Source: Bacteroidales bacterium
GTDB lineage: Bacteria; Bacteroidota; Bacteroidia; Bacteroidales; UBA932
Assembly: GCA_017550525.1 (NCBI GenBank)
Contig: JAFZOU010000110.1
Location: 1-40,112, forward strand
Reading direction: 5' to 3'
Length of the DNA stretch: 40,112 nucleotides
The position numbers and the translations under genes were made by a program. The notes under the pieces are model-generated. The model ran no database searches, was not told the origin of the DNA, and was given only the letters and a program-made list of their open reading frames with translations. Position 1 is the first letter of the stretch. Each line of letters opens with the position of its first letter. Of the stretch, positions 8,776-17,125 are shown one piece after another.

Positions 8776-9802
8776 CACTCATCAGGAAATCAAGCTCATC
8801 TATCTGCTGAGCTTCCGTGCACCAGCTGGTGCAGAAGCGCGTGACGTAGCGGCCATCCGGAAGTTTGGCCCAGATTTCAAAAAGGGCCTTCCCTTCCAGG
8901 GCGTCCATCTGCTCCTTTGTGAGGATGGGAAACTGCTGGTTGGTTGGAGAATCAATATAGAAAGGAATGCCCCTGGAGGCAAAGATGCCTTTAAGCCGCT
9001 GTGCCATCTCAATGGCGTGGCGGCTTATTTCCAAATAGAGACCATCCGTGAAAAGAGTCTGGAACTGGATCCCAAGTAGCCTTCCCTTGGCAAGAAGGGC
9101 CCCGTGCTGCTTGATGATGGTGAAAAAGTGCTCCGGGGCATCACCGGAGGGGAAAACCACGGCTTCTCCGCAGAGGGCGCCAACCTTGGTGCCGCCGATA
9201 TAAAACACGTCACAAAGATTAGCTATATCTTTCAGAGTTACATCGGCCTGGGGGCTTGCAAGGCCATATCCAAGGCGGGCTCCGTCTATGAAGAACTTCA
9301 TCCGGTAATCACGGCAAACCGCCTTCAGTTCAGACAGTTCCGCCTTTGAATAAATGGTACCGTACTCCGTAGGGAAAGAGATATAAACCATATCGGGATG
9401 AGCCATATGCGGCCAGGCGGCATCCTCATAGAAAGTCTCAAGATAGGAGCGGAGTTCCCCGGCATCCATCTTTCCGTTATGGGACGGAAGAGTTATCACC
9501 TTGTGACCGCTCAGTTCCACAGCCCCGGACTCGTGCACGGCAATATGGCCTGTATCGGCCGCAATTACGGCTCCATAATGCGGAATAACCGCATCAATTA
9601 CCGTAGAATTGGTCTGTGTGCCGCCAACAAGGAAGAATACCGATGCTTCCGGACGGCCGATAGTCTCACGGATGAGCCTTTTGGCATCCTCTGAGAAAGA
9701 ATCCTCCCCGTAGCCGGGTACCTGAATGAAATTGGTCTTGGCAAGGCGCTCTAAAATAGCGGGATGCGCGCCTTCATTATAGTCACAAGTAAACGAAATC
9801 AT
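8753..9802 (-). CDS. Low-specificity L-threonine aldolase-like PLP enzyme
   Basis: A 349-residue fold-type I PLP enzyme of the beta-eliminating lyase family (PF01212), expected to split L-threonine or L-allo-threonine into glycine and acetaldehyde in the cytoplasm. The signatures are the start TCDYNEGAHPAI, the substrate-binding FLVGGTQTN, FFIDGARLGYGL and the PLP-binding Lys in YIGGTKVGAL. I choose the ATG at 9802 rather than the one at 9838 because a perfect TATATTTG promoter element lies only four bases upstream of 9802 and the family normally begins there. A close alternative is another beta-eliminating lyase of the same fold. It converges on, and overlaps by 23 bases, the response regulator gene. 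Confidence 0.85.
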   Translation of the reverse strand: MISFTCDYNEGAHPAILERLAKTNFIQVPGYGEDSFSEDAKRLIRETIGRPEASVFFLVGGTQTNSTVIDAVIPHYGAVIAADTGHIAVHESGAVELSGHKVITLPSHNGKMDAGELRSYLETFYEDAAWPHMAHPDMVYISFPTEYGTIYSKAELSELKAVCRDYRMKFFIDGARLGYGLASPQADVTLKDIANLCDVFYIGGTKVGALCGEAVVFPSGDAPEHFFTIIKQHGALLAKGRLLGIQFQTLFTDGLYLEISRHAIEMAQRLKGIFASRGIPFYIDSPTNQQFPILTKEQMDALEGKALFEIWAKLPDGRYVTRFCTSWCTEAQQIDELDFLMSVRNPASA

Positions 9803-9806
9803 GACG

Positions 9807-9814
9807 CAAATATA
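9807..9814 (-). promoter_or_regulatory. -7 element TATATTTG, four bases before the aldolase ATG
   Basis: On the minus strand TATATTTG is followed by CGTC and then the ATG at 9802. In Bacteroidota the start point lies a few bases after this element, so the message would be leaderless or nearly so. Confidence 0.6.
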
Positions 9815-9826
9815 CTTGATTTTCAT

Positions 9827-9834
9827 TATATTTG
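9827..9834 (+). promoter_or_regulatory. -7 element TATATTTG, four bases before the deformylase ATG
   Basis: Mirror image of the aldolase promoter: TATATTTG, then CCAT, then the ATG at 9839. The two -7 elements are only 12 bases apart, so the divergent promoters necessarily share their upstream DNA. Confidence 0.6.
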
Positions 9835-9838
9835 CCAT

Positions 9839-10432
9839 ATGAAAGCAAAACTTGCAATACTATTTGCTCTGTGTATCGGCCTTATTGGCTGCAACTCTGC
9901 CTGGACCGCCAGGGAGCGGGAAATCATCCGCACATCTGACTCCCTGATGTACGTAACCACCATTCCGGCCGATAGCGCCATCCTCCGTGCACAATCCGTG
10001 GACATTAGCCCCAGGGAACTGGAATCCCCTGAACTTCAAGCCCTCATTGCCAAGATGCGCTACACAGTCACGGACCCATCCCAGGACGGCGTAGGGATTG
10101 CCGCACCCCAGGTTGGAATTAACCGCCGCATCATCCTTGTACAGCGTTTCGATAAACCAGGAGAACCCTTTGAGGCCTATGTCAACGTGAGGGTTGACTC
10201 CCTTGCAGGAGAGATAGTAATCGGCCCGGAAGGATGCCTTTCCGTCCCAGGTCTCCGCGGCCTTGTGAAGCGCCACAGCAAAATCGGCATAAGTTACACG
10301 GACATTCCCTCCAAAGAGCGTGTGGCTGAGGAAGTTGAGGGCTTTACCGCCGTCATATTCCAACATGAATGCGACCACCTGGACGGCATCCTCTATATTG
10401 ACAAGGCCGATTCTGTTTACGTATCCGATTAA
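9839..10432 (+). CDS. Peptide deformylase with a lipoprotein signal
   Basis: A 197-residue protein with all three peptide deformylase motifs: GVGIAAPQ (84-91), EGCLS with metal ligand Cys133, and QHECDHLDG with ligands His176 and His180 and catalytic Glu177. The enzyme removes formyl groups from N-terminal fMet. Odd feature: it begins with a lipoprotein signal, basic start, hydrophobic core, lipobox LIGC and Cys18, followed by about 60 residues before the catalytic domain. A normal deformylase is cytosolic, so this one would sit on a membrane facing the periplasm. It may be a second, specialised copy acting on exported or released formyl peptides; that role is inference. The start at 9839 follows a perfect promoter element and precedes the signal peptide. 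Confidence 0.88.
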   Translation: MKAKLAILFALCIGLIGCNSAWTAREREIIRTSDSLMYVTTIPADSAILRAQSVDISPRELESPELQALIAKMRYTVTDPSQDGVGIAAPQVGINRRIILVQRFDKPGEPFEAYVNVRVDSLAGEIVIGPEGCLSVPGLRGLVKRHSKIGISYTDIPSKERVAEEVEGFTAVIFQHECDHLDGILYIDKADSVYVSD

Positions 10433-10461
10433 CTTTTTTTGCGTATTTGAGGGGAAAGGAT

Positions 10462-10469
10462 TATTTTTG
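10462..10469 (+). promoter_or_regulatory. Promoter of the DUF1846 gene (TATTTTTG)
   Basis: The -7 element TATTTTTG is preceded at 20 bases by a -33 TTTTG (10437-10441). The start point would be near 10475, leaving about 25 bases of A-rich leader before the ATG at 10500. This supports 10500, not 10590, as the ancestral start. Confidence 0.5.
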
Positions 10470-10499
10470 TATCCCGTATTGAAAAAAGCTATCGGCATC

Positions 10500-11972
10500 A
10501 TGAAATAGGGGTTCGACAACAACAAATACCTTAAAATCCAGTCTGAACACATCAAGGAGCGCATCCAGCACTTCGGGGACAAACTGTACATGGAGTTTGG
10601 CGGCAAACTCTTTGACGACTACCATGCAAGCCGTGTCCTCCCCGGTTTTGAACCGGATTCCAAGCTCCAGATGCTCATGCAGCTTAAGGACGACCTAGAG
10701 ATTATCATCGTAATATCGGCCGTAGACATAGAGAAGAATAAAATCCGCACGGATCTTGGAATTACCTATGATATGGACGTGCTGCGCCTCAGGGATGAAT
10801 TCCTGGCCAGGGATCTCAGCGTAAACAGCGTTGTCATCACCCACTTCAACGGACAGGCCAGCGCAGAAGCATACCGCAAGCGCCTGGAGAACATGGACAT
10901 CCGCGTGTATTACCACCACACCATCGAAGGATATCCCAACAACGTTGCCCTAATTGACTCCGATGAAGGCTTTGGCAAGAATGACTATGTAGAGACATCC
11001 AAACCCCTTGTGGTTGTAACAGCTCCCGGCCCCGGCAGCGGCAAGATGGCTGTATGCCTGAGCCAGCTCTATCAGGAGAACAAGCGCGGCATCAAGGCAG
11101 GATACGCAAAGTTTGAGACCTTCCCCGTCTGGAATCTTCCCCTGAGCCACCCCGTAAACATGGCCTACGAAAGCGCCACCGCAGATCTGGACGACGTCAA
11201 CATGATTGACCCCTACCATCTGGAAGCCTACGGTGAAACTTCAGTGAACTACAACAGGGACATTGAAATATTCCCCGTCATGAACACCCTCTTTGAGGAC
11301 ATCTACGGAGAATCCCCCTACAAGTCCCCTACGGATATGGGCGTTAACATGATAGGCTACTGCATCAGTGACGACGAAGTGTGCCAGGAGGCCTCCAAAC
11401 AGGAGATCATCCGGCGCTACTACACCGCCCTCTGCAATTTTGCCGACGGAAAGGCCACGGAAGCGGAGGTGAACAAGAACAGCCTTGTGATGAAGAAGGC
11501 CAAGCTTACCACGGCCGATAGAAAGACAACCGTTGCTGCCCACGAGCGTCTTGAAAAAGCCGGAGTTGCCACTGCAGCCATAGAGCTTGAAGACGGCACC
11601 ATCCTAACCGGTGAGACCTCTCCCCTGCTTGGTCCATGCAGCGCACTTCTTCTGAATGCCATCAAGCATCTTGCCGGCATAGCTCACAACGTGAAGCTCA
11701 TCCCCCAGCAGATGATTGCCCCCATCCAGAAAACCAAGGTCACATACCTCCACGGCCACAATCCCCGCCTACACACGGATGAAGTCCTTGTAGCCATCTC
11801 CATGATGAGCCTCATCGATGAGAACTGTAAACTGGCCCTTGACCAGCTACCCAACCTGAAGGGTGCACAGGTCCACTCAACGGTAATGCTCTCCGAAGTA
11901 GACCGCAAAACCTTCAACAAACTTGGTATCGGCCTCACCTGCGACCCTATCCGTAAAATCAAAAAACGCTAG
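10500..11972 (+). CDS. DUF1846 family protein, in-frame TAG at codon 3
   Basis: A protein of the DUF1846 family (PF08903), function unknown. The uninterrupted frame begins at 10590 with MEFGGKLFDDYHASRVLPG, 460 residues. In the same frame, conserved family sequence continues upstream: from the ATG at 10500 it reads M-K-stop-G-F-D-N-N-K-Y-L-K. The expected start is ATG AAA ATA GGG TTC; the window has ATG AAA TAG GGG TTC, as though one A were lost and one G gained. So the true gene is about 490 residues and its start is damaged, read through, or mis-assembled. Other landmarks are a P-loop-like APGPGSGKMAVCLSQLY and GETSPLLGPCSALLLNA near the C-terminus. Starting at 10590 would remove about 30 conserved residues. 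Confidence 0.85.
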
Positions 11973-12012
11973 CCGCTGGCCAGGAACACCCTGACCCTCA
12001 GCCACTTACAAG

Positions 12013-12046
12013 AAGTCGGGTGCACAGTGAGGTGCACCCGACTTTT
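12013..12046 (+). terminator. Strong hairpin between convergent genes
   Basis: AAGTCGGGTGCAC (12013-12025) pairs perfectly over 13 bp with GTGCACCCGACTT (12032-12044), loop AGTGAG, followed by TTC. It lies 40 bases past the DUF1846 stop and before the convergent membrane-protein gene. The T run is short, so termination efficiency is uncertain, but the stem is the best in the region. Confidence 0.8.
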
Positions 12047-12070
12047 CATAAATGACTAACTATCAAACAA

Positions 12071-13168
12071 TTAGTCCACAACGGCACGGGCCATTGCATC
12101 CTTGTAGTACTGCTGGTCGATGAAGACATCCTCCTTGTAAGGATTGATGTGACGCTTCTTGGCCTGTACAAAGATGTAGCAAAGGGCAACTGCGTTGGTA
12201 AGGAGAGCCAGGGCGCTGATCACAATCATCATCGTGGGATTTGCAGCCACAAGTGAAGGATCTACGGTTGTGCCAACCACTGCGGCCTCGCCGCCGGCTG
12301 CAGCATAGAGCTGCTCGATGGTAGCGGTGCCCTGAGGATAGAGCACGGGAAGGGTTGCCCAGCTGAACCACTGCTGACCATTCTTGAAGGTCTCCTGGAA
12401 CAGAGGGAATACCTGTGCGAACATGCACCAGATGGCAAGGGTGTTTGCACGGTTCTGGATCCAGCCGCCACGGTTCCACAGCAGAGCTGCGATGGTGGGA
12501 GCAAGAAGCAGTGCGATACCGCAGTACCAGCTGTGAGTAGGCAGGCAGTTGTAGGTGTATGCAAAGTTCCAGATGTCATAGACAAGGATGTAGACCCAGG
12601 TCATATCGGCCCAGATCATGTCCTTCTTGTCCTTGGAAGGATACACGTTCCACCATGCGGTCATACAGAAGATGTTCAGAAGACCGGCAACGCCGTTCAT
12701 GACGTTGTGCCAGCCGCCATACTGCCATACACCTTCGGAGGTGAGCCACCACTTGTTCCAGCCCATCACTGCGCTCTCGAAGTCAGAGACGCATGCAATG
12801 AGGATGTTGATGGCAACGATGATGAACGGGAAGGGCTTGAACCAGTGCTTTGCACCGATACCCCATTTGTACTTGATCATCATGAAGCCGATACACCCGG
12901 CCGTTGCAGCATACAGCTTGGCATAGTGGAACCAGCCCTGCATGTACACGTGAGTCTGGTTTTCAAGGGCCCACTGTGCACCGGTCTTCACACCAACCCA
13001 GATAGCCAGGAAATAGGCTGTGAGGGCCAGAGGAATGGCCAGGAAGGTGATGATGCCACCAAGTTTTGTCCTGCGGGCAAACTCATTGAAGAGGATAAGG
13101 CCCAGAAGGACCACGATCAGCATTCCCCACTGTGAAAGGGCATGCTCTCCATAAACTTGAAAAAACAT
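12071..13168 (-). CDS. Polytopic membrane protein, possibly DUF5692 family
   Basis: A 365-residue protein with roughly nine to ten hydrophobic helices and many Trp and Tyr residues. It opens with FFQVYGEHALSQWGMLIVV and has the segment LGLILFNEFARRTKLGGI in its first helices. I believe it belongs to the uncharacterised DUF5692 family but cannot confirm this without a search. It starts 28 bases after the hypA stop with no promoter visible between them, so it is probably the last gene of the hypB-oxidoreductase-hypA unit. It has no recognisable nickel- or quinone-binding motif. Its position suggests a membrane partner for the redox enzyme upstream, which is inference only. Confidence 0.75.
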   Translation of the reverse strand: MFFQVYGEHALSQWGMLIVVLLGLILFNEFARRTKLGGIITFLAIPLALTAYFLAIWVGVKTGAQWALENQTHVYMQGWFHYAKLYAATAGCIGFMMIKYKWGIGAKHWFKPFPFIIVAINILIACVSDFESAVMGWNKWWLTSEGVWQYGGWHNVMNGVAGLLNIFCMTAWWNVYPSKDKKDMIWADMTWVYILVYDIWNFAYTYNCLPTHSWYCGIALLLAPTIAALLWNRGGWIQNRANTLAIWCMFAQVFPLFQETFKNGQQWFSWATLPVLYPQGTATIEQLYAAAGGEAAVVGTTVDPSLVAANPTMMIVISALALLTNAVALCYIFVQAKKRHINPYKEDVFIDQQYYKDAMARAVVD

Positions 13169-13196
13169 AATTAAAGGTTTAAGTTAAAAAAATTGG

Positions 13197-13547
13197 TTAT
13201 TGGTTTGGAACTTCTATTTCTTTAATTTCAACTTCATTTCCACGCAGAAGATATGTCTTCTCACACCCGCAGTGCGGACAGGTTTTACCAAACCGCACCG
13301 TTTCATACTCCATCCCGCAGTTCTCGCAATAGGACACCGCCGGAAGCGTATTGATCTTCAGTTCAGCGCCCCTCAGAAGGTCCTCTTTATCGGCCGCCCA
13401 TCTCCAGCAGTCCATAATGTACTCCGGAACAATGGTACTCACCTCCCCTATGTTCATCACCACGGCCGATATCCTCTCCACACCATTCTCCTGAGCCGCC
13501 TTCTTGACGTCCCGGATAATATAGAAGACTATACCTAATTCGTGCAC
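13197..13547 (-). CDS. hypA: HypA-like nickel insertion protein
   Basis: A 116-residue nickel metallochaperone that, with HypB, delivers nickel to [NiFe] hydrogenase (in some bacteria to urease). It begins MHELGIVFYI, where His2 is the nickel ligand, and has the zinc site CENC (about residue 73) and CPHC (about 90). The start codon is GTG, required to place His2 correctly. Only two bases separate it from the stop of the oxidoreductase upstream, so it is in the same operon. HypC, D, E and F and the hydrogenase subunits are not in this window. Confidence 0.9.
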   Translation of the reverse strand: MHELGIVFYIIRDVKKAAQENGVERISAVVMNIGEVSTIVPEYIMDCWRWAADKEDLLRGAELKINTLPAVSYCENCGMEYETVRFGKTCPHCGCEKTYLLRGNEVEIKEIEVPNQ

Positions 13548-13549
13548 TA

Positions 13550-16378
13550 TTACTGTTTCTTACTGAAAAGTATACGGCCGGTGCGTTTGATCATATAAGG
13601 AAGGATGCCGCCGAACTTGTCCTCGGAGGTGCGCATTACGCTGGCCTCAGGATGGACACGGTGAAGATGGATGGCATCAAAGCCGCACTTTGTGGTGCAG
13701 ACGCCGCAGCCTATGCACTTGTTCTCATCAACAACGGATGCGCCGCATTTGAGGCAGCGGGCGGTTTCCTTGCGGACCTGCTCCTCCGTGAGAGTGCCGT
13801 GATACTCCTGGAACTTGGACTTCACGGGCACAACGCCGGGATCCTGACGGGAAGAATTGTCGTAGGACTCCACAACGATATTACCCTTGTCAAGTTCAAT
13901 GAAATCCCTCCTGTTGCGGCCGATAGTCAAATGTCCGTGCTGGACAAAGCGGTGCAGGGACTCTGCAGCCTCCTTGCCGGCGGCGATGGCATCAATGGCA
14001 AACTTGGGGCCGGTGAAGCAGTCACCTCCAACAAAGATATCGGGCTCTGCGGTCTGGTAAGTGAGTTTATCGGCCACAGGATAGACGCCGCGGAAGAATT
14101 CAACCTTGGTGTCCTTGAGGAGGTCCTTCAGGATAACGGTTTGGCCGATAGCGAAGATGACCATATCGGCATCCAGAGTTATGAGCTCAGACTCATCGTA
14201 GGTGGGATTGAAGCGGTGATCCTTGTCAAACACGGATGTGCACTTCTTGAACACGATGCCCTTGACCTTATCTTCTCCAAGGACTTCCTTGGGACCCCAG
14301 CCGGGGTTGATCACAACACCGTCCTCACGGGCCTCAGTGCGTTCCTCAAGGGATGCGGGCATGATGTCCTCGGTTTCAAGGGAGAGCATAGTCACCTCTG
14401 AAGCGCCGCTTCTCATAGCAACGCGGGCCGCGTCAATGGCAACGTTGCCGCCGCCTACAACCACTACCTTGCCGGAGACCTTCTTGTCACCGCAGTTGGC
14501 TTCGTGCAGGAAGTCAATGGCGGTTGTGGTGCCGGGGAGGGTTTCTCCGGGGATGCCGGGAAGTCGGCCGCCCTGGCAGCCGATAGCCACGTAGAAACCC
14601 TTGTAGCCCTGTTCACGGAGCTGGGCTATGGTAATGTCCTTACCCACTTCCACGCCGGTACGCACTTCCACGCCAATCTCCTTCATAATGTCAATCTCCG
14701 CTTTGATAACGTCCTTGGCAAGTTTATATGAAGGGATGCCGTAGCGGAGCATACCGCCGGGTTCCTCATTCTTTTCAAACACTGTGGGCCTGTAACCCAT
14801 AGTGGCAAGGTAATTGGCGCAGGACATACCTGCAGGGCCGCCGCCGATGATTGCTATCTTTTCCTCCCAGTGATCCTTCACATTGGAGCAGCAGTTAACC
14901 TCAGGGACAAAGCGGGTTTCCGCGTGGAGGTCACGTTCTGCCAGGAATTTCTTGACGGCGTCAATTGCGATGGGCTGGTCAATGGTACCGCGGGTACAGG
15001 CGTCCTCGCAGCGGCGGTTACATACGCGGCCGCAGACTGCAGGGAACGGATTCTCACGCTTGATAAGCTCCAGAGCCTCTGTGTACTTTCCTTCTGCGGC
15101 CTTCCTGAGATATCCCTGAACGGCAATATGAGCAGGGCAGGCGGTCTTGCAGGGAGATGTACCGGTGTCATAGCAGTTGATGCGGTTCTTGTCACGGTAA
15201 TCCTCTGTCCACTTGTGCTCTCCCCACTTGGATGCATCAGGAAGCTCATGCTTGGGATACTTCACGGGGCCGTCCTTGGTGCAGAGTTTTTGGCCAAGCT
15301 TGACGGCACCGGCGGGGCAGTACTCAACGCACCTTCCACAGGCAACGCATTTTTCAGGCTCAACTTCTGCCACATAGGCGCTGCGGCTCATATTGGGAGT
15401 ATTGAAGAGCTGTGACGTACGGAGGGCATTGCAGATTTTGACGTTGCAGTTGCAGATGGCAAAGATCTTTCCCTCACCGTCAATATTTGTAATCTGGTGC
15501 ACAAATCCGTGGTCCTCAGCCTTCTTCAGGATGGCCATGCACTCATCATAGGTGATATAGTGGCCACGGCCGGTTTCGTTGAGGTATTCCGCCATGTCTC
15601 CAACGCCGATGCACCAGTCATGGTAATCATCGGCACACCCCTCATCAAGGAGTTTACGGCCGATACGGCAGGAGCAGATACCCACTGCCAGATGGCCCTC
15701 ATAGCGCTTTAGCCAATATGAGATATGCTCAATGTCTATGGACTGGTTCTCCATGGAAATGGCTTTCTCCACGGGAATGACATGCATGCCGATACCTGAG
15801 CCGCCCATAGGCACCATAGGCGTAATCTTCTCCAGAGGGAGGAAGGTCATACGCTCGAAGAACATACCAAGTTCCGGGTGCTTTTTCATAAGGGCCTCGT
15901 TCATGTTGGTATATTCTGCGCTGCCGGGAACGAACATGGGGACCCAGTACACGCGGTCTTCACGGTTATACGTGGTGCCTGGAACGGGACCGTCCTTGGT
16001 GTATTTGTCTCCGTAGTCGTATTCCATGATGCCAAGGCGCGCCATGAGGTCCAGAAGTTCATCGAAGGCTTCCGGAGTGGGCATATAATGCTTCTCAGCG
16101 TTGAGGGCGTGAATCTCCTGATAGCTCCAGTGCTTGCGTACCTTGAAAAAGTTTGAAGGCAGCATATCCAGCATAAGGTCAAGGGCAGCCTCGCGGTTTA
16201 CGGGATCCATCTCATCCTCGAAGATGCAGGCAAGGCCCCAGTATTCCGGGGCTTCCGTTGTCATCTTGATTTTGCCGGGGATACGGTCTGTGATGTGACG
16301 GACAAGTTTAAGCAGCTTGGGATTGGGATTCTTGTCTCCAAAATGCTTGGGGACAAACTTTTTTGACATCTCAGGCAT
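13550..16378 (-). CDS. Large FAD/NAD(P) iron-sulfur oxidoreductase, GltD-like
   Basis: A 942-residue cytosolic protein. The N-terminal third (1-340) is a module of unknown function with a Cys cluster (CSC, CNCNVKIC). A ferredoxin-type cluster motif CVACGRCVEYC follows near residue 345. Next comes a GltD-like block: CPAHIAVQGYLRKAAEGKY and CGRVCNRRCEDACTRG (N-terminal Fe-S domain, about 415-470), then two Rossmann sites, IAIIGGGPAGMSCANYLA for FAD (about 510) and VVVVGGGNVAIDAARVA for NAD(P)H (about 645), and the C-terminal FAD signature IFVGGDCFTGPKFAIDAIAAG. A last 4Fe-4S motif CIGCGVCTTKCGF ends the protein. It probably moves electrons between NAD(P)H and a ferredoxin-like partner. Its place between hypB and hypA links it to hydrogen or nickel metabolism; the exact partner is unknown. 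Confidence 0.85.
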   Translation of the reverse strand: MPEMSKKFVPKHFGDKNPNPKLLKLVRHITDRIPGKIKMTTEAPEYWGLACIFEDEMDPVNREAALDLMLDMLPSNFFKVRKHWSYQEIHALNAEKHYMPTPEAFDELLDLMARLGIMEYDYGDKYTKDGPVPGTTYNREDRVYWVPMFVPGSAEYTNMNEALMKKHPELGMFFERMTFLPLEKITPMVPMGGSGIGMHVIPVEKAISMENQSIDIEHISYWLKRYEGHLAVGICSCRIGRKLLDEGCADDYHDWCIGVGDMAEYLNETGRGHYITYDECMAILKKAEDHGFVHQITNIDGEGKIFAICNCNVKICNALRTSQLFNTPNMSRSAYVAEVEPEKCVACGRCVEYCPAGAVKLGQKLCTKDGPVKYPKHELPDASKWGEHKWTEDYRDKNRINCYDTGTSPCKTACPAHIAVQGYLRKAAEGKYTEALELIKRENPFPAVCGRVCNRRCEDACTRGTIDQPIAIDAVKKFLAERDLHAETRFVPEVNCCSNVKDHWEEKIAIIGGGPAGMSCANYLATMGYRPTVFEKNEEPGGMLRYGIPSYKLAKDVIKAEIDIMKEIGVEVRTGVEVGKDITIAQLREQGYKGFYVAIGCQGGRLPGIPGETLPGTTTAIDFLHEANCGDKKVSGKVVVVGGGNVAIDAARVAMRSGASEVTMLSLETEDIMPASLEERTEAREDGVVINPGWGPKEVLGEDKVKGIVFKKCTSVFDKDHRFNPTYDESELITLDADMVIFAIGQTVILKDLLKDTKVEFFRGVYPVADKLTYQTAEPDIFVGGDCFTGPKFAIDAIAAGKEAAESLHRFVQHGHLTIGRNRRDFIELDKGNIVVESYDNSSRQDPGVVPVKSKFQEYHGTLTEEQVRKETARCLKCGASVVDENKCIGCGVCTTKCGFDAIHLHRVHPEASVMRTSEDKFGGILPYMIKRTGRILFSKKQ

Positions 16379-16390
16379 ATAGCGTAAGTT

Positions 16391-17065
16391 TTAGTGTTTT
16401 TTCCAGTTTTTAACAGCTTCCAGGAGCCAGGAGGCAAATTCATCCACGCCCTCACCGGTTTTGGCCGATATAGGGATGACACGGGTATTTGGATTACGCA
16501 TACGGACGTACTCCCTGCACTTTTCCATATCAAAGTCGAAGTAAGGAAGGACGTCAATCTTATTCACCACCACAACGTCGCAGATGGAGAACATCAGGGG
16601 GTACTTGAGTGGTTTGTCGTGGCCTTCCGGGACAGAGAGTATCATGGCGTTGCAGGAGCTCCCGGTATCAAACTCTGCGGGGCACACAAGGTTCCCTACA
16701 TTCTCCAGGATCACAAGGTCCACATCCTCCATGGGCATGTTGTCAAGGCCCTGTCGGGTCATTTCCGCGTCCAGGTGGCACATGCCGCCGGTATGGAGCT
16801 GGATGGAAGGTATGCCGGTGGCTTCCTTGATCTTGACGGCATCTACGTCACTGTCAATATCGGCCTCCATTACCGCCACGCGGATTTTGTCCTTGATGCG
16901 GTTGATAACCTGGATGAGGGTTGTGGTTTTGCCGCTGCCGGGCGACGACATCAGGTTAAGCAAAAAAACGCCTTTGAGTTTCAACTCTTTACGCAGGGCC
17001 TCTGCATCAAGGTTGTTGTCCTCAAAGACGCTTTTTTTTATTTCGATAATCTTTACCGAATTCAT
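16391..17065 (-). CDS. hypB: HypB, GTPase for hydrogenase nickel insertion
   Basis: A 224-residue SIMIBI-class GTPase that works with HypA to load nickel. It has the Walker A SSPGSGKTTTL (about residues 40-50), the metal-site GGMCHLDAEM (about 93-102), ENVGNLVCPAEFD and the base-specificity motif NKID. It lacks the N-terminal His-rich stretch and the CxxCGC motif that some HypB proteins use to store nickel, so it is the minimal form. It is the first gene of its unit: the oxidoreductase begins 12 bases after its stop, and a promoter is visible upstream. Confidence 0.93.
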   Translation of the reverse strand: MNSVKIIEIKKSVFEDNNLDAEALRKELKLKGVFLLNLMSSPGSGKTTTLIQVINRIKDKIRVAVMEADIDSDVDAVKIKEATGIPSIQLHTGGMCHLDAEMTRQGLDNMPMEDVDLVILENVGNLVCPAEFDTGSSCNAMILSVPEGHDKPLKYPLMFSICDVVVVNKIDVLPYFDFDMEKCREYVRMRNPNTRVIPISAKTGEGVDEFASWLLEAVKNWKKH

Positions 17066-17093
17066 AGTTATGCGGTTAGCTTCTAAAAGTGAG

Positions 17094-17125
17094 TAAATAT
17101 ACGCAAAAAAGCGCTATTTACCAAA
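17094..17125 (-). promoter_or_regulatory. Promoter of the hypB unit
   Basis: On the minus strand TTTG (17122-17125) is followed after 20 bases by TATATTTA (17094-17101), one mismatch from the TAnnTTTG consensus. It overlaps the 3' end of the preceding OmpA-like gene and lies about 30 bases upstream of the hypB ATG. Confidence 0.5.

Noticed and set aside
9803-9838. ATG at 9838 as start of the threonine-aldolase-like gene
   Set aside because: It would add 12 residues unlike the family and place the start upstream of the perfect promoter element; ATG 9802 fits better.
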